Shown: piece by piece, positions 45,618 through 54,641 of the stretch | Layout: the number at the start of each line of letters is the position of its first letter | Position numbering within the stretch: position 1 is the stretch's first letter | The notes under the pieces: generated by a model | Told to the model about the DNA's origin: nothing | Database searches by the model: none | Seen by the model: the letters and a program-made list of their open reading frames with translations, nothing else | Position numbers and translations under genes: made by a program | From: HKCCE3408 sp039191215 | Lineage (GTDB): Bacteria > Pseudomonadota > Alphaproteobacteria > Rhodobacterales > Rhodobacteraceae | NCBI GenBank assembly: GCA_039191215.1 | Contig: JBCCXT010000006.1 | Coordinates: forward strand, 35,845 to 99,844 | Length of the DNA: 64,000 bases | Reading direction: 5' to 3'

Positions 45618-45731
45618 TTAACTTCTCCTTAACACCCAGTTCCAGACTTCGCCCATGATCTTGCCCCGCTCACGATGGGCGCGGTGGATCGCAGCGCGGA
45701 CTTTCGGGTCTGTTGTATTGTCAAAAAACAT
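45618..45731 (-). CDS. Very small DUF1127-like protein (37 residues)
   Basis: The frame begins MFFDNTTDPKVRAAIHRAHR and ends WNWVLRRS before TAA. A perfect AGGAGG ribosome site stands 6 bases before the ATG, strong evidence that it is translated. It shares the helix pattern (I-x-RA-x-x-ER, then WV-x-R) with the 54-residue product at 45339-45503, so the pair probably arose by duplication. The gene is divergent from the LysR regulator 104 bases away. Gene-finding programs may miss it because of its size. Confidence 0.65.
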   Translation of the reverse strand: MFFDNTTDPKVRAAIHRAHRERGKIMGEVWNWVLRRS

Positions 45732-45834
45732 CTTTTGCCTCCTTTAGGCTGTCGGATGCACGTAACATGGCGATTTCCGATCCATTCGACAAACGAGACT
45801 TTCCCTGGCTTCAGTTAAGTTATATTGACGTGAA

Positions 45835-46785
45835 ATGTCCGACCGCCTGCCTCCGCTCACCAGTTTGCGCGCTTTTGATGCCGCTGCCCGGCAGATGAGT
45901 TTTTCGAAGGCGGCCGAAGAGCTAAACGTGACGCCCGCAGCGCTGAGCTATCAGATCAAGTCGCTAGAGGATCATCTGGGCGCGCCGCTTTTCCGGCGGC
46001 TTAATCGCGCGGTTGAACTGACTGAGGCCGGTGAGATGCTGGCCGCCGGCGTTGGCCCTGCATTTGCCGCGTTGCAAAACAGCTGGCGCGAGGTGCGGCG
46101 CCGCGCGGACTCGCCGTTGCTGGTTGTGACCGCTGGTCCGGCCATCACCGCGAAGTGGCTGGCGCCTAATCTTTACACCTTCGCCGCGGCACATCCTGAG
46201 ATCGATCTTCGGCTCACGGCAAGCTTGAACCTCTTGGATCTCGACCGCGACGGCATTGATGTCGCCATCCGGTTCGGGCCAGTGCGTCAGATGCCGGGCA
46301 GCTATGTTCAGCCGATCATTGATGAATGGGTCACGCCGATGATGCGGCCCGATTTGGCCGCCAGTCTGAACGGGCCGGAGGATCTGCGAGACATGATGTT
46401 GTTGCACCAAGAAGACATCTCGCGGATTGAGCCCGACGTGTCCTGGTCAACCTGGTTTCGGGCAGCGGGGCTGGGGGACGCACCGCCGGTCGGCCCGCGT
46501 TTCAGCCAATCCGATCACGCCATCGACGCGGCAATTTTGGGCGGCGGCGTTGTCCTAGGCCGGATATCCTTGACGGCAAATGACCTCAAAGCTGGGCGGC
46601 TGGTGGCGCCATTTCCAACGGCCCTATCGCTGCAGTCACAAACCCGGCTGGTCTGTCGTGAAGGTAAACAAGACACTCCGTCGATTCGGACGTTCATCGA
46701 CTGGATCGTCGAACTAACTCAGATTGACCAGGCCTTTGCGGAGAACCGGACATTTGTGGCCGCGAGTGACGTTGCGGGCCGCTAG
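45835..46785 (+). CDS. LysR-family regulator (GcvA-like)
   Basis: 316 residues. The N-terminal helix-turn-helix contains LRAFDAAARQMSFSKAAEEL and VTPAALSYQIKSLEDHLG, typical of the GcvA subgroup; the effector domain follows from about residue 90. It is divergent from the tiny basic proteins at 45339-45731 and could regulate them. The stop overlaps the stop of the convergent DUF465 gene by a few bases. The effector is unknown. Confidence 0.9.
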   Translation: MSDRLPPLTSLRAFDAAARQMSFSKAAEELNVTPAALSYQIKSLEDHLGAPLFRRLNRAVELTEAGEMLAAGVGPAFAALQNSWREVRRRADSPLLVVTAGPAITAKWLAPNLYTFAAAHPEIDLRLTASLNLLDLDRDGIDVAIRFGPVRQMPGSYVQPIIDEWVTPMMRPDLAASLNGPEDLRDMMLLHQEDISRIEPDVSWSTWFRAAGLGDAPPVGPRFSQSDHAIDAAILGGGVVLGRISLTANDLKAGRLVAPFPTALSLQSQTRLVCREGKQDTPSIRTFIDWIVELTQIDQAFAENRTFVAASDVAGR

Positions 46786-46946
46786 GCCTCTAGGCGTTGG
46801 ATTTCCTCTTTCAGCCGCAACTTTTCTTTCTTCAACGTCCGTACAGCCAGATCGTCAAAACCCGGACTACGTTGCGCTTGTTCTACCTCGACCTCTAGAG
46901 CCTGATGCTTCTTACGAAGCTCTTGCAGATGCGCGCCAACGGACAT
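46782..46946 (-). CDS. YdcH/DUF465 family small coiled-coil protein
   Basis: 54 residues: HLQELRKKHQALE, a central acidic loop, then LKKEKLRLKEEIQRLE. The two-helix charged pattern is the YdcH (DUF465) family, common in Proteobacteria and of unknown function. ATG 46946 has GGAGG 7 bases upstream, while ATG 46952 is too close to it. The end of this gene and the end of the LysR gene overlap on opposite strands. Confidence 0.8.
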   Translation of the reverse strand: MSVGAHLQELRKKHQALEVEVEQAQRSPGFDDLAVRTLKKEKLRLKEEIQRLEA

Positions 46947-47065
46947 GGCCATGCCTCCTATCTGAGATGCAACACGATCATGGGAGCATAAACGAAGCCA
47001 TCTGTCACCTTCCCGATTGTTCGCCATGCAAGCTATGCACAACCCAAAGGTCGAAATAGACTGTT

Positions 47066-47803
47066 TCACCACTCAATCGCTGTACCATACCGCAATATGT
47101 TGTGTGCCTCAGCGCGATAATCATCACCGTCTGCGATATGGCTCCCGCCTTTGTGCAGAATCAGCGGCGCACGGATCGCAAACGGTCCGCGCCCGCCTTT
47201 CCGTGCCTTGACTAGCACGCGGGAAGCGGGACGGCCGAGCCGGGGCATCAATGGCAAGAGCGTCATATCGCCAAAGCCCGAAGCGCAGGCAGCGACCAGA
47301 TCCGGCACGCGGTCGGTTGTGACGATCAGTGTCAGCCAGCCTTTGGGTTTCAGGCGGCGTTCGGCGATGGCGACCCAATCGCGCAGCGGCGTGGTTTCAT
47401 GGCGCGCGCGGGCCCGGCCTGGATCATCACTTTCGGGCGCATCACGAAAAAAGGGTGGGTTTGCAATGACGTGATCAAAGCTCTGTTGCCGGATCGATGC
47501 GGGCAGATCGGCCAAATCAGCGGTCTCAACGCGCAAAGAGGCGTGGTTTTCGGCTGCGTTCCGGCGCGCAAGTTCTGCGTAGTCCTCCTGGATCTCCACC
47601 CCGGTGATCTTCAAATCCGCGATCCGCGCGATCAGGCAAAGGGCGGCCACACCGACCCCGCAGCCCAAGTCCAAAACGCTTTGTCCGGCTTTCGCCGGGC
47701 ATGCGGCCGCAAGCAAAACCGGATCGGTTGCCGCGCGATAGCCCTTCTGCGGCTGCCAAACCGATACGCGCCCGTCCAGGAACGCGTCTTGGGTCAGGCT
47801 CAC
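47066..47803 (-). CDS. SAM-dependent methyltransferase, TrmN6-like (tRNA m6A37)
   Basis: 245 residues. Motif I is VLDLGCGVGVAAL near residue 45 and the catalytic NPPF motif of N6-adenine methyltransferases is near residue 115. Sequence layout, including the N-terminal QPQKGYRAATDPVLLAAA, fits the tRNA1(Val) adenine-37 N6-methyltransferase family. It starts four bases inside the DUF2007 gene (ATGA), so the two are co-translated. Confidence 0.85.
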   Translation of the reverse strand: MSLTQDAFLDGRVSVWQPQKGYRAATDPVLLAAACPAKAGQSVLDLGCGVGVAALCLIARIADLKITGVEIQEDYAELARRNAAENHASLRVETADLADLPASIRQQSFDHVIANPPFFRDAPESDDPGRARARHETTPLRDWVAIAERRLKPKGWLTLIVTTDRVPDLVAACASGFGDMTLLPLMPRLGRPASRVLVKARKGGRGPFAIRAPLILHKGGSHIADGDDYRAEAHNILRYGTAIEW

Positions 47804-48024
47804 CTGCGTTCCTCAGAGACCGGAAGGTCATTGTCGCGCAAAACCGCGCGGGCGGCAAAGGCGTCCTGGGCGCGGACCATCAGGCGGCGCGGCAATATGC
47901 CAATGGAGCCTTCCAGGACGCTCATATGGACGTCCATTTCGAAGAACTCTATATCCTCGCCCGATAGCAGTGCTGTGGCGAAGGCAATGACGGTCGGGTC
48001 GGTTGAACGCAAGATCTCTCGCAT
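47800..48024 (-). CDS. DUF2007 domain protein (putative signal-transducing protein)
   Basis: 74 residues. LRSTDPTVIAFATALLSGED followed by FEMDVHMSVLEGS and RRLMV fits the DUF2007 family, a ferredoxin-like small domain of unknown role, commonly encoded next to this methyltransferase in Rhodobacterales. Divergent from the polyprenyl synthase gene, with 46 bases between the starts. Confidence 0.82.
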   Translation of the reverse strand: MREILRSTDPTVIAFATALLSGEDIEFFEMDVHMSVLEGSIGILPRRLMVRAQDAFAARAVLRDNDLPVSEERR

Positions 48025-48070
48025 GAACCGGACCTAAGCTGCGGTAAGGCACTTGTCGAGAGGAGGGCCG

Positions 48071-49072
48071 ATGGGGCTCGACGACATCACGAGCAAACCA
48101 CATGAGCGCCTGCAGGCCGCGCTTGCCGATGACATGACAGCCGTAAATGCGCTGATCCGCGCGCGAATGGCGTCCGAGCACGCGCCACGCATCCCTGAGG
48201 TCACGGCGCATCTGGTCGAGGCGGGTGGCAAACGCATCCGCCCGCTTATCACCTTGGCCGCGGCGCGGTTGTGCGGCTATGCTGGCGATCAGCATGTGAA
48301 ACTGGCCGCGACCGTTGAATTCATCCATACAGCCACGCTGCTCCATGACGATGTTGTCGATGAAAGCGCGCAGCGCCGGGGCCGTCCCACGGCGAACCTG
48401 CTATGGGACAATCAATCGAGCGTGCTGGTCGGCGATTACCTCTTTGCGCGCGCCTTTTTGTTGATGGTCGAAACCGGCAGCCTGCGGGTCCTTGATATCC
48501 TCAGCCGGGCGGCTGCAACGATCGCCGAGGGTGAGGTCTTGCAGCTAACGGCCGCCTCAAACCTTGCCACGTCTGAGACCGTTTATACCCAAGTCATCCG
48601 CGGCAAAACGGCGGCACTTTTTGAGGCCGCGTCGGAGGTTGGCGGCGTGGTTGCGGATGTGCCGGAGCCGCAGGTCAGGGCGCTTGCATCTTTTGGCGAC
48701 GCGCTTGGAATGGCCTTTCAGATTGTCGACGATCTGCTCGATTGGGGCGGGCTCACTGGCGAGATGGGCAAGAACACCGGCGACGATTTCCGCGAGCGCA
48801 AGGTGACCCTGCCGGTGATCCGGGCCATTGCCAAGGCGGATGCACAGGAGCACGCGTTTTGGGAGCGCACGATTGCCAAGGGCCAGCAGGATCGGGGCGA
48901 TTTGGCGCACGCCATGGCGATCTTGGCGCGGCACGGAACGTTGGAAGAGACCCGCGCTGAGGCCCTGCGATATGCCGCCAAGGCGAAGGCCGCCATCGAA
49001 ACCCTGCCTGAGCATCCGTTGCGCGATATGCTGCGTGATCTATCCGATTACGTGGTGGCCCGCATTTCATGA
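48071..49072 (+). CDS. Long-chain polyprenyl diphosphate synthase
   Basis: 333 residues. The first aspartate motif is DDVVDE near residue 85, after GGKRIRPL, and the second is DDLLDW near residue 215. Length and the AT-x-x-HDDVVD context fit octaprenyl/decaprenyl synthases, which build the ubiquinone side chain; in this group Q-10 would be expected. I start at ATG 48071, after a GAGGAGGG ribosome site; an upstream GTG at 48053 is less likely. It is distinct from the short-chain IspA at 58052. Confidence 0.92.
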   Translation: MGLDDITSKPHERLQAALADDMTAVNALIRARMASEHAPRIPEVTAHLVEAGGKRIRPLITLAAARLCGYAGDQHVKLAATVEFIHTATLLHDDVVDESAQRRGRPTANLLWDNQSSVLVGDYLFARAFLLMVETGSLRVLDILSRAAATIAEGEVLQLTAASNLATSETVYTQVIRGKTAALFEAASEVGGVVADVPEPQVRALASFGDALGMAFQIVDDLLDWGGLTGEMGKNTGDDFRERKVTLPVIRAIAKADAQEHAFWERTIAKGQQDRGDLAHAMAILARHGTLEETRAEALRYAAKAKAAIETLPEHPLRDMLRDLSDYVVARIS

Positions 49073-49098
49073 CGGGCGGGGGGGGCGGCCCTCGTCGG

Positions 49099-49113
49099 GC
49101 CCCTAAAAGGGGC
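49099..49113. terminator. Short hairpin between convergent genes
   Basis: GCCCC-TAAAA-GGGGC forms a 5-bp stem between the convergent polyprenyl synthase and ispE genes. Nearby G- and C-runs could extend the fold. There is no T-run, so terminator activity is a guess from position. Confidence 0.35.
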
Positions 49114-49158
49114 TGCTCCTCGGGCCGCGCTGCCGCGGATCGGAATGTGAGGGTAATC

Positions 49159-49989
49159 TCAGTCGCGCAGCGTTGTCGCCCGGACCCACCAATCTGGGTG
49201 CTGCTTGCTGATCTCTCGCGCAGCCAAATGAGCTTCTTTGGCGCTGGCATAGAGCCCAAAACACGTGCTGCCAGAGCCCGACATGCGGGAGAGAGCGCAG
49301 CCGGGACGGGCAGATAGGGTCGCCAGCACTTCTAAGATCATCGGTTCGCAGGCGATGGCGGGGGGCTGGAGATCATTGCGGGTCCGGCCGAGCCAGGAAA
49401 TTAGGCCGTCGAAATCTGACCATGACGGCTTTGGCATGGGGGGATTATCTTTCTGCTGCAGGCCTTTGAAGACGGGGCCTGTCGATACTGGTTTTCTGGG
49501 ATTGACGAGCAGGATGGCGCAATCGGGAAGCTTTGGCGCCGGGGCAAGCCGTTCGCCAATCCCGGACATGCGCGCGGGCATCACCGCCACGCAGACCGGC
49601 ACATCGGCGCCTAGGCCAAGGATCGCCGCCGGGTCCGGAAGGGGCAGCGCCCAGGCCTCTGACAGCGCGCTGAGCGTTGCGGCGGCATCGCTGGAGCCAC
49701 CGCCGATCCCGGCGCCGTGGGGCAGGTTCTTTTCGAGGGTAATCGACAAGGGTCGCCCGGGTGCCAGCAGGTCAACCGCTTGCCAGATCAGGTTCTCGGG
49801 TCCCGTCGGCACGCCGCCCGCGAACGGGCCAGTCACGGTCATCTTGCGTGCCGTCGCCTCTTCGAAACGGAGCGTGTCGCCGATATCGGGAAAGACCACG
49901 AGGCTATCGAGCAGGTGGTAGCCATCATCGCGCTGACCGGTGATATGCAGCGCGAGATTGACCTTGGCAGGGGCGAAGGTTTCGATCAC
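49159..49989 (-). CDS. ispE: 4-diphosphocytidyl-2-C-methyl-D-erythritol kinase
   Basis: 276 residues of the GHMP kinase family. APAKVNLALHI opens the protein, the ATP loop is PHGAGIGGGSSDAAA near residue 95, and SRMSGSGSTCFGLY closes the active site. It carries out the ATP-dependent phosphorylation step of the MEP isoprenoid pathway. It overlaps the stop of the TPR gene by 4 bases. Other MEP-related genes (dxs, ispA) lie about 8-10 kb away. Confidence 0.94.
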   Translation of the reverse strand: MIETFAPAKVNLALHITGQRDDGYHLLDSLVVFPDIGDTLRFEEATARKMTVTGPFAGGVPTGPENLIWQAVDLLAPGRPLSITLEKNLPHGAGIGGGSSDAAATLSALSEAWALPLPDPAAILGLGADVPVCVAVMPARMSGIGERLAPAPKLPDCAILLVNPRKPVSTGPVFKGLQQKDNPPMPKPSWSDFDGLISWLGRTRNDLQPPAIACEPMILEVLATLSARPGCALSRMSGSGSTCFGLYASAKEAHLAAREISKQHPDWWVRATTLRD

Positions 49990-51659
49990 TCGTTGATCAG
50001 TCCCACGCCGCCTTCTTGTTGCAAAACCGCGTCCAGGCCGATCTCAAGCTTCAGGCGGATACGATCGGCCTCTTGCTCTTCGGGCTCAAAGGAAAGCGCG
50101 CGGTGCCACTGAAATTCCGCCTCGCGCAGGCGGCCGACCATCCAATAGACATCACCCAGATGGTCATTGATCACCGCATCGGTTGGCACCAGACGCACCG
50201 CTTCTTCCATCGGTTCAACCGCCTCTTCAAAGCGGCCCAGCCGATAGAGCACCCAGCCCAGGCTGTCGACGATGTAGCCGCTATCGGGCCGTGCGGCGAC
50301 GGCGCGCTCGATCATATCAAGCGCCTCATCGAAATTGCGGCGCTGTTCGACCAATGAGTAGCCAAGATAGTTCAAAACCTGGGGCTGTTCGGGGTTCAAC
50401 TCCAGCGCGGTGCGGAAATCGGCCTCAGCCGGATCCCAATCGCCGAGACGTTCGTACGCGATGGCACGGCTATAGAACAAAAACCAGTAGCGGCTTTCAG
50501 TTGCATCGACGAGGCCAAGTGCTGTTGTGTAGGCCTCGGTCGCCTCGGCCCAATTCTCCAGCCTGCGATAGGTGTCGCCGATTGTGGCATGCACGCTGAA
50601 CGCATCGGGCTCACGCGCTGCAAGCGCGACGAGTATCTCTATGGCCTCTTCACTGCGATCAAGATCGACCAGCGCTTCGGCACGGCCGATTTCCGCGGCG
50701 ATGAAAAGCGGGTCATCGCCTGGAACTTCCGCATAGGTCTGGGCGGCCAGTTCCAACTGGTCAGTCGCCTCCAACATCTCGGCAGCCAGGATCGTGGCGT
50801 CGCTATGATCTTCGTTCAAGACACGCGCCGCGCGCGCATAGACAAGCGCCAGAACGCCGCCGGTATCGGTGCCAAGGCCACGGGCCACGGTGTAGAATGC
50901 CTCTGCCGCGCCAGCCTCAGGCGTTGTGACAAAATCGTAGGTACGTGCGGCATCCGCGGCCAATGCAGCGCGCAGGACCAAGAGCGCGGGGTCCGGCACC
51001 CGCGCGGTTGCCGCATCCAGCATGCCGATCGCGTCCTCGACGCGGCCAAGCTGTACTAGCACCTGGGCATGCGCTTGGATCGACCGCGCGCGGACCGCTA
51101 AGGGGCCAAATTCGTCGCCCGACAGAATCGCGTCGGCGCCTTCGAAATCCCCGACACTGGCGCGGACAAGGGCCAGATGGTAGCGCGCGATATCAGCAAG
51201 CGGGCCGGCGGCTGCAACTTCATTGAGCAGATCGGATGCCGCAGAGACGTCGCCCTGGCCCATCATCATCCAGGCGCGGGTCAGATCATCGACAAGCGGG
51301 CCCGCGCCCCGGCCCTCGCCAATCGCGGTGATCGCATCGCCATACGCGCCCTGTGCAATCCGGTCGACCTGCTCGACGATGTTGACAAGCTCGCGCCCCT
51401 CGGCGCCTTCGGGGATGGCGGAGCCAACCTCCAGCGCGCGCGCCCAGTCGCCAAGTGCTGCGCGGGCCAGAACGGCGTTTGAGATCAGCTCATGATTGCT
51501 TCGGTCGCGGTTGATGGCCTGTTCGAAATAGGTCGCAGCCTCGGCGTGATTGCCATCAATCACCGCCTGGCGCGCGGCCAGATAGGACCCCGAGACTGTC
51601 TGCGCAGGGACAGCGACGGGGGCGGCCAGCGCGAAACTAAGAATGACGGCAAGACGCAT
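49986..51659 (-). CDS. Exported tetratricopeptide-repeat protein
   Basis: 557 residues. A short signal peptide ends near PAQT. The rest is a chain of TPR helices, clearest toward the C-terminus (RAIAYERLGDWDPAEADFRT, LNYLGYSLVEQRRNFDEAL, DSLGWVLYRLGRFEEAV). It would lie in the periplasm or on the outer membrane as a scaffold; a precise role is not known. ATG 51659 is preferred over GTG 51662 because GGAG lies 7 bases before it. Coupled to ispE by an ATGA overlap, an arrangement common in Rhodobacterales. Confidence 0.85.
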   Translation of the reverse strand: MRLAVILSFALAAPVAVPAQTVSGSYLAARQAVIDGNHAEAATYFEQAINRDRSNHELISNAVLARAALGDWARALEVGSAIPEGAEGRELVNIVEQVDRIAQGAYGDAITAIGEGRGAGPLVDDLTRAWMMMGQGDVSAASDLLNEVAAAGPLADIARYHLALVRASVGDFEGADAILSGDEFGPLAVRARSIQAHAQVLVQLGRVEDAIGMLDAATARVPDPALLVLRAALAADAARTYDFVTTPEAGAAEAFYTVARGLGTDTGGVLALVYARAARVLNEDHSDATILAAEMLEATDQLELAAQTYAEVPGDDPLFIAAEIGRAEALVDLDRSEEAIEILVALAAREPDAFSVHATIGDTYRRLENWAEATEAYTTALGLVDATESRYWFLFYSRAIAYERLGDWDPAEADFRTALELNPEQPQVLNYLGYSLVEQRRNFDEALDMIERAVAARPDSGYIVDSLGWVLYRLGRFEEAVEPMEEAVRLVPTDAVINDHLGDVYWMVGRLREAEFQWHRALSFEPEEQEADRIRLKLEIGLDAVLQQEGGVGLINE

Positions 51660-51729
51660 CACAAGGCTCCGGTCAGATCAATCCTGCCGACAGTAAGGCT
51701 GTGCCGGGGCCATGTCCATCAAGCGTGGC

Positions 51730-53379
51730 TCACATATTCGGGTAATTGGGCCCATCTCCACCCTGCGGAACCGTCCAGACGATGTTTTGGCTGGGGTCTT
51801 TGATATCGCAGGTTTTGCAATGCACGCAGTTTTGGAAGTTGATCACAAAGCGCGCGCTTTTGCCTTCTTCTTCAACCACTTCATAGACGCCCGCCGGGCA
51901 GTAGCGCGCGGCCGGTTCGGCGTAAGTTGGCCAGTTTACTTCAATCGGCACCGTCGGATTGACCAAATGCAGATGCGCAGGCTGGCTTTCTTCGTGATTT
52001 GTCATTGAAAACGAGACATTTGTCAGCCGGTCAAAGCTGATCTTGCCGTCGGGTTTGGGGTAATCGATCGGCTTGAATTTGGATGCTTTGCCGGTTGCTT
52101 CAGCGTCGGATTTGCCGTGATCGAGCGTGCCGAACGGGTTCAGCCCGGAGATATTGGCCGCCCACATATCCAGGCCGCCAAAGGCCAGACCGCCCATCAA
52201 ACCAAATCGCGACCATAGCGGCTTGACGTTGCGCACGCGCTTGAGGTCATCGGCGATGGGCCCGCTGCGTAGCTCAGTCTCATAGGCCGATAATTCGTCA
52301 GAGGCGCGCCCGGCCGCGATGGCATCATAGGCCGCCTCAGCGGCCGCCTTGCCCGACAGCATCGCGTTATGGTTGCCTTTGATACGCGGCACGTTGACCA
52401 ATCCAACACCGCAGCCCAAGATCGCCACGCCCGGTGCGACGGCTTTGGGCATCGATTGCCAGCCGCCTTCACTGATCGCACGCGCGCCGTACGCGATCCG
52501 CTTACCGCCTTCCAAAAGCTCCGCCACCATCGGGTGATGTTTGAAGCGCTGAAACTCCATATAGGGGTAGAGATACGGGTTCTCGTAATTGAGGTGTACG
52601 ACGAAGCCGACATAAACCTGGTTGTTGTCGAGATGGTAGATGAAGCTGCCGCCGCCGGCATTGCTGCCCAGGGGCCAACCCATCGTGTGGATCACCCGGC
52701 CCTCTTTGTGCTTTTCTGGTGAAACCTCCCAGATCTCTTTCATGCCGAGGCCGAATTTTTGCGGATCGCGACCCGCGGAAAGATCGTATTTCGCCATGAC
52801 CTCTTTGGTCAGGCTGCCGCGCACGCCTTCACCGAGAAACACGTATTTGCCGAGGAGTTCCATGCCCGGCTCGTAGCCGTCGCCGGGCGTGCCATCTGCG
52901 TCTTTGCCAAATTCGCCCGCGACCACGCCGCGCACTGTGTCGCCGTCATAGACCAGTTCGGAACAGGCCATGCCCGGGAAGATTTCAACGCCCAGCTCTT
53001 CGGCCCGCTCAGCCATCCAGCGGCAGACATTGCCCATTGAAACGATGTAATTGCCATGATTGCTCATCAACGGCGGCATCAACAAATTAGGGATGCGCAG
53101 CTGTCCGGCCGGTCCGGCCATGTAGAAGTAGTCTTCGCGAACCGGCACCGTCACGGGCGCGCCCTTCTCCTGCCAATCTGGCATCAGCGCGTTCAGACCC
53201 GATGGGTCAAGCACCGCGCCCGACAGGATATGCGCGCCAACCTCTGAGCCTTTTTCGAGAACGACAACATCAAGATCGGGATCGAGTTGTTTCAGCCGGA
53301 TCGCAGCCGACAGGCCAGCCGGACCCGCGCCCACGATCACAACGTCATATTCCATTGACTCCCGGGTAGCGGCGGTCAT
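51730..53379 (-). CDS. Electron transfer flavoprotein-ubiquinone oxidoreductase
   Basis: 549 residues. The FAD-binding VVIVGAGPAGLSAA is at the N-terminus, and the 4Fe-4S ligands lie in CPAGVYEV and NCVHCKTCDIKDP near the C-terminus. It passes electrons from ETF, fed by acyl-CoA and other dehydrogenases, to ubiquinone at the membrane. ATG 53379 has AGAGGA upstream. Length is standard for the family. Confidence 0.96.
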   Translation of the reverse strand: MTAATRESMEYDVVIVGAGPAGLSAAIRLKQLDPDLDVVVLEKGSEVGAHILSGAVLDPSGLNALMPDWQEKGAPVTVPVREDYFYMAGPAGQLRIPNLLMPPLMSNHGNYIVSMGNVCRWMAERAEELGVEIFPGMACSELVYDGDTVRGVVAGEFGKDADGTPGDGYEPGMELLGKYVFLGEGVRGSLTKEVMAKYDLSAGRDPQKFGLGMKEIWEVSPEKHKEGRVIHTMGWPLGSNAGGGSFIYHLDNNQVYVGFVVHLNYENPYLYPYMEFQRFKHHPMVAELLEGGKRIAYGARAISEGGWQSMPKAVAPGVAILGCGVGLVNVPRIKGNHNAMLSGKAAAEAAYDAIAAGRASDELSAYETELRSGPIADDLKRVRNVKPLWSRFGLMGGLAFGGLDMWAANISGLNPFGTLDHGKSDAEATGKASKFKPIDYPKPDGKISFDRLTNVSFSMTNHEESQPAHLHLVNPTVPIEVNWPTYAEPAARYCPAGVYEVVEEEGKSARFVINFQNCVHCKTCDIKDPSQNIVWTVPQGGDGPNYPNM

Positions 53380-53538
53380 CGCGGTCCTCTGGCTGCCTCA
53401 GCAAGAAAATTTCGTTCGCGGAGGGGTAGCGCGCCGTTCCTTGCTGGTCAAATGAAACGCAGGGGCATATCGGCGCAGGTGATGCTGGAAGCCTTGGCGT
53501 ACGCGCCCTATCTCGCCCGGGATAGGGGGTCGCGGCAC

Positions 53539-53847
53539 ATGCACTATATCTTTCTGATACTCGCCATCGTGGGCATCTTGCCTTGGGTCAATTTTTACCG
53601 CTGGTTTCAGGCCGAAGGCTGGGCAATGCAGCCAATGATCGATGCCTGGTTCATCAATGAAGCCACAACCGGCATTGCCTGGGACCTGACAATCGCCGCA
53701 GGCGTGTTGACGCTGTGGATCCTGATCGAGACGTTCAAGACACGCGACTGGCTGCGCCTGCTGGCAATCCCCGCCATATTCGGCATCGGCGTCAGCTGCG
53801 GCCTACCGCTCTACCTGTATTTCCGAATGCGGCCAGCAGGCGCTTAA
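53539..53847 (+). CDS. DUF2834-like small membrane protein
   Basis: 102 residues with three hydrophobic segments: IFLILAIVGILPWVNFY, AWDLTIAAGVLTLWILIE and LLAIPAIFGIGVSCGLPLYL. The spacing matches the DUF2834 family, of unknown function. I start at ATG 53539 because the preceding in-frame residues, from 53452, are charged and do not fit the family. Confidence 0.65.
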   Translation: MHYIFLILAIVGILPWVNFYRWFQAEGWAMQPMIDAWFINEATTGIAWDLTIAAGVLTLWILIETFKTRDWLRLLAIPAIFGIGVSCGLPLYLYFRMRPAGA

Positions 53848-53905
53848 TGACTCTTTGTTTCACATGGTTCCCAAGCCAGCTTTCGTGTGATTCAATTACG
53901 GCAGG

Positions 53906-54166
53906 ATGAATGAGCTACTGACGGATATCGCGCGCAAGCACCTTGATGTAGAAGTGGAGAACGTTTCGTTCCGCACGGGACAAAATCGTGATGGTGAGAC
54001 AATTTTTTGGGTGGATGTTCTTCTGCGCGACCCAGACCAGGAACTTACAGTCACCCAGATGCAAAGACTGACTGACGCTGTTTGGGACGCACTCAAAGAC
54101 GAGGATGGCGTGCCGGTGATCAGCTTTGTTTCTCCAGAGGACTCGCCGCTTGCGGCAGCTGAGTGA
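53906..54166 (+). CDS. Hypothetical protein of a low-GC two-gene module
   Basis: 86 residues, acidic, with a strand-helix pattern (NVSFRTGQN, FWVDVLLRDP, then TVTQMQRLTDAVWDAL). I recognise no family, and it lacks the GS-x-x-x-G nucleotidyltransferase motif that usually accompanies HEPN proteins. GC content drops visibly from about 53850 to 54610, suggesting transfer. It overlaps the HEPN-like gene in another frame, so the two are probably co-expressed. Confidence 0.6.
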   Translation: MNELLTDIARKHLDVEVENVSFRTGQNRDGETIFWVDVLLRDPDQELTVTQMQRLTDAVWDALKDEDGVPVISFVSPEDSPLAAAE

Positions 54167-54641
54167 CCAACTCCTCGAGTGCTCTCGAAACCGGCTTGCC
54201 ACACCTCTTGCTTCGAGAACAGAGGCGGACCTGAGACGCGCTGTAAGCGACATGTATTATGCACTTTTGCATGCTGTCTCAGGGGCACTAGTCGAACCTC
54301 TGCAGGAAATGTCTGAGGCACCCGGTTTTAAAGACGTCTTTGTGTCACTGTATCGGAAACCCGAACACAGTCGTATCGAGCGGAGAAGCAAAGAGGTATT
54401 GCGAGACCCAAATGTTAATCCATGCTTCAAGCGATTTGCGCAACAGCTCACTTCAATGCGAAACAAACGTGAAGCTGCGGATTACGACCCGCTTGCACAA
54501 ATGGAGCTGGGATCCATTGCCAGGGATTTTCAACAAGTTGAAACTGTATTAAAAGAGTTTTGGGAAGCCGACGCAGTGTCTCGAGTAGGCTTCGCCGTTT
54601 TCTTAACCGCCAATAGTCACGCGCGCACCAGCTCCTCGTAG
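54150..54641 (+). CDS. HEPN-like protein
   Basis: About 163 residues. The helix LRRAVSDMYYALLHAV matches the R-x-A-x-x-x-x-YYA-x-FH signature of HEPN-like proteins, and TSMRNKREAADYDP is the second conserved helix (R-x-x-ADYD). HEPN domains often act as RNases or as partners in toxin-antitoxin and defence modules. The start is uncertain: no ATG is suitable, and TTG 54150 (AGAGG 10 bases upstream) is chosen; TTG 54126 is possible. The last 25 bases overlap the end of ilvE on the other strand. Low GC like its partner. Confidence 0.6.
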   Translation: MRQLSDQLLECSRNRLATPLASRTEADLRRAVSDMYYALLHAVSGALVEPLQEMSEAPGFKDVFVSLYRKPEHSRIERRSKEVLRDPNVNPCFKRFAQQLTSMRNKREAADYDPLAQMELGSIARDFQQVETVLKEFWEADAVSRVGFAVFLTANSHARTSSS

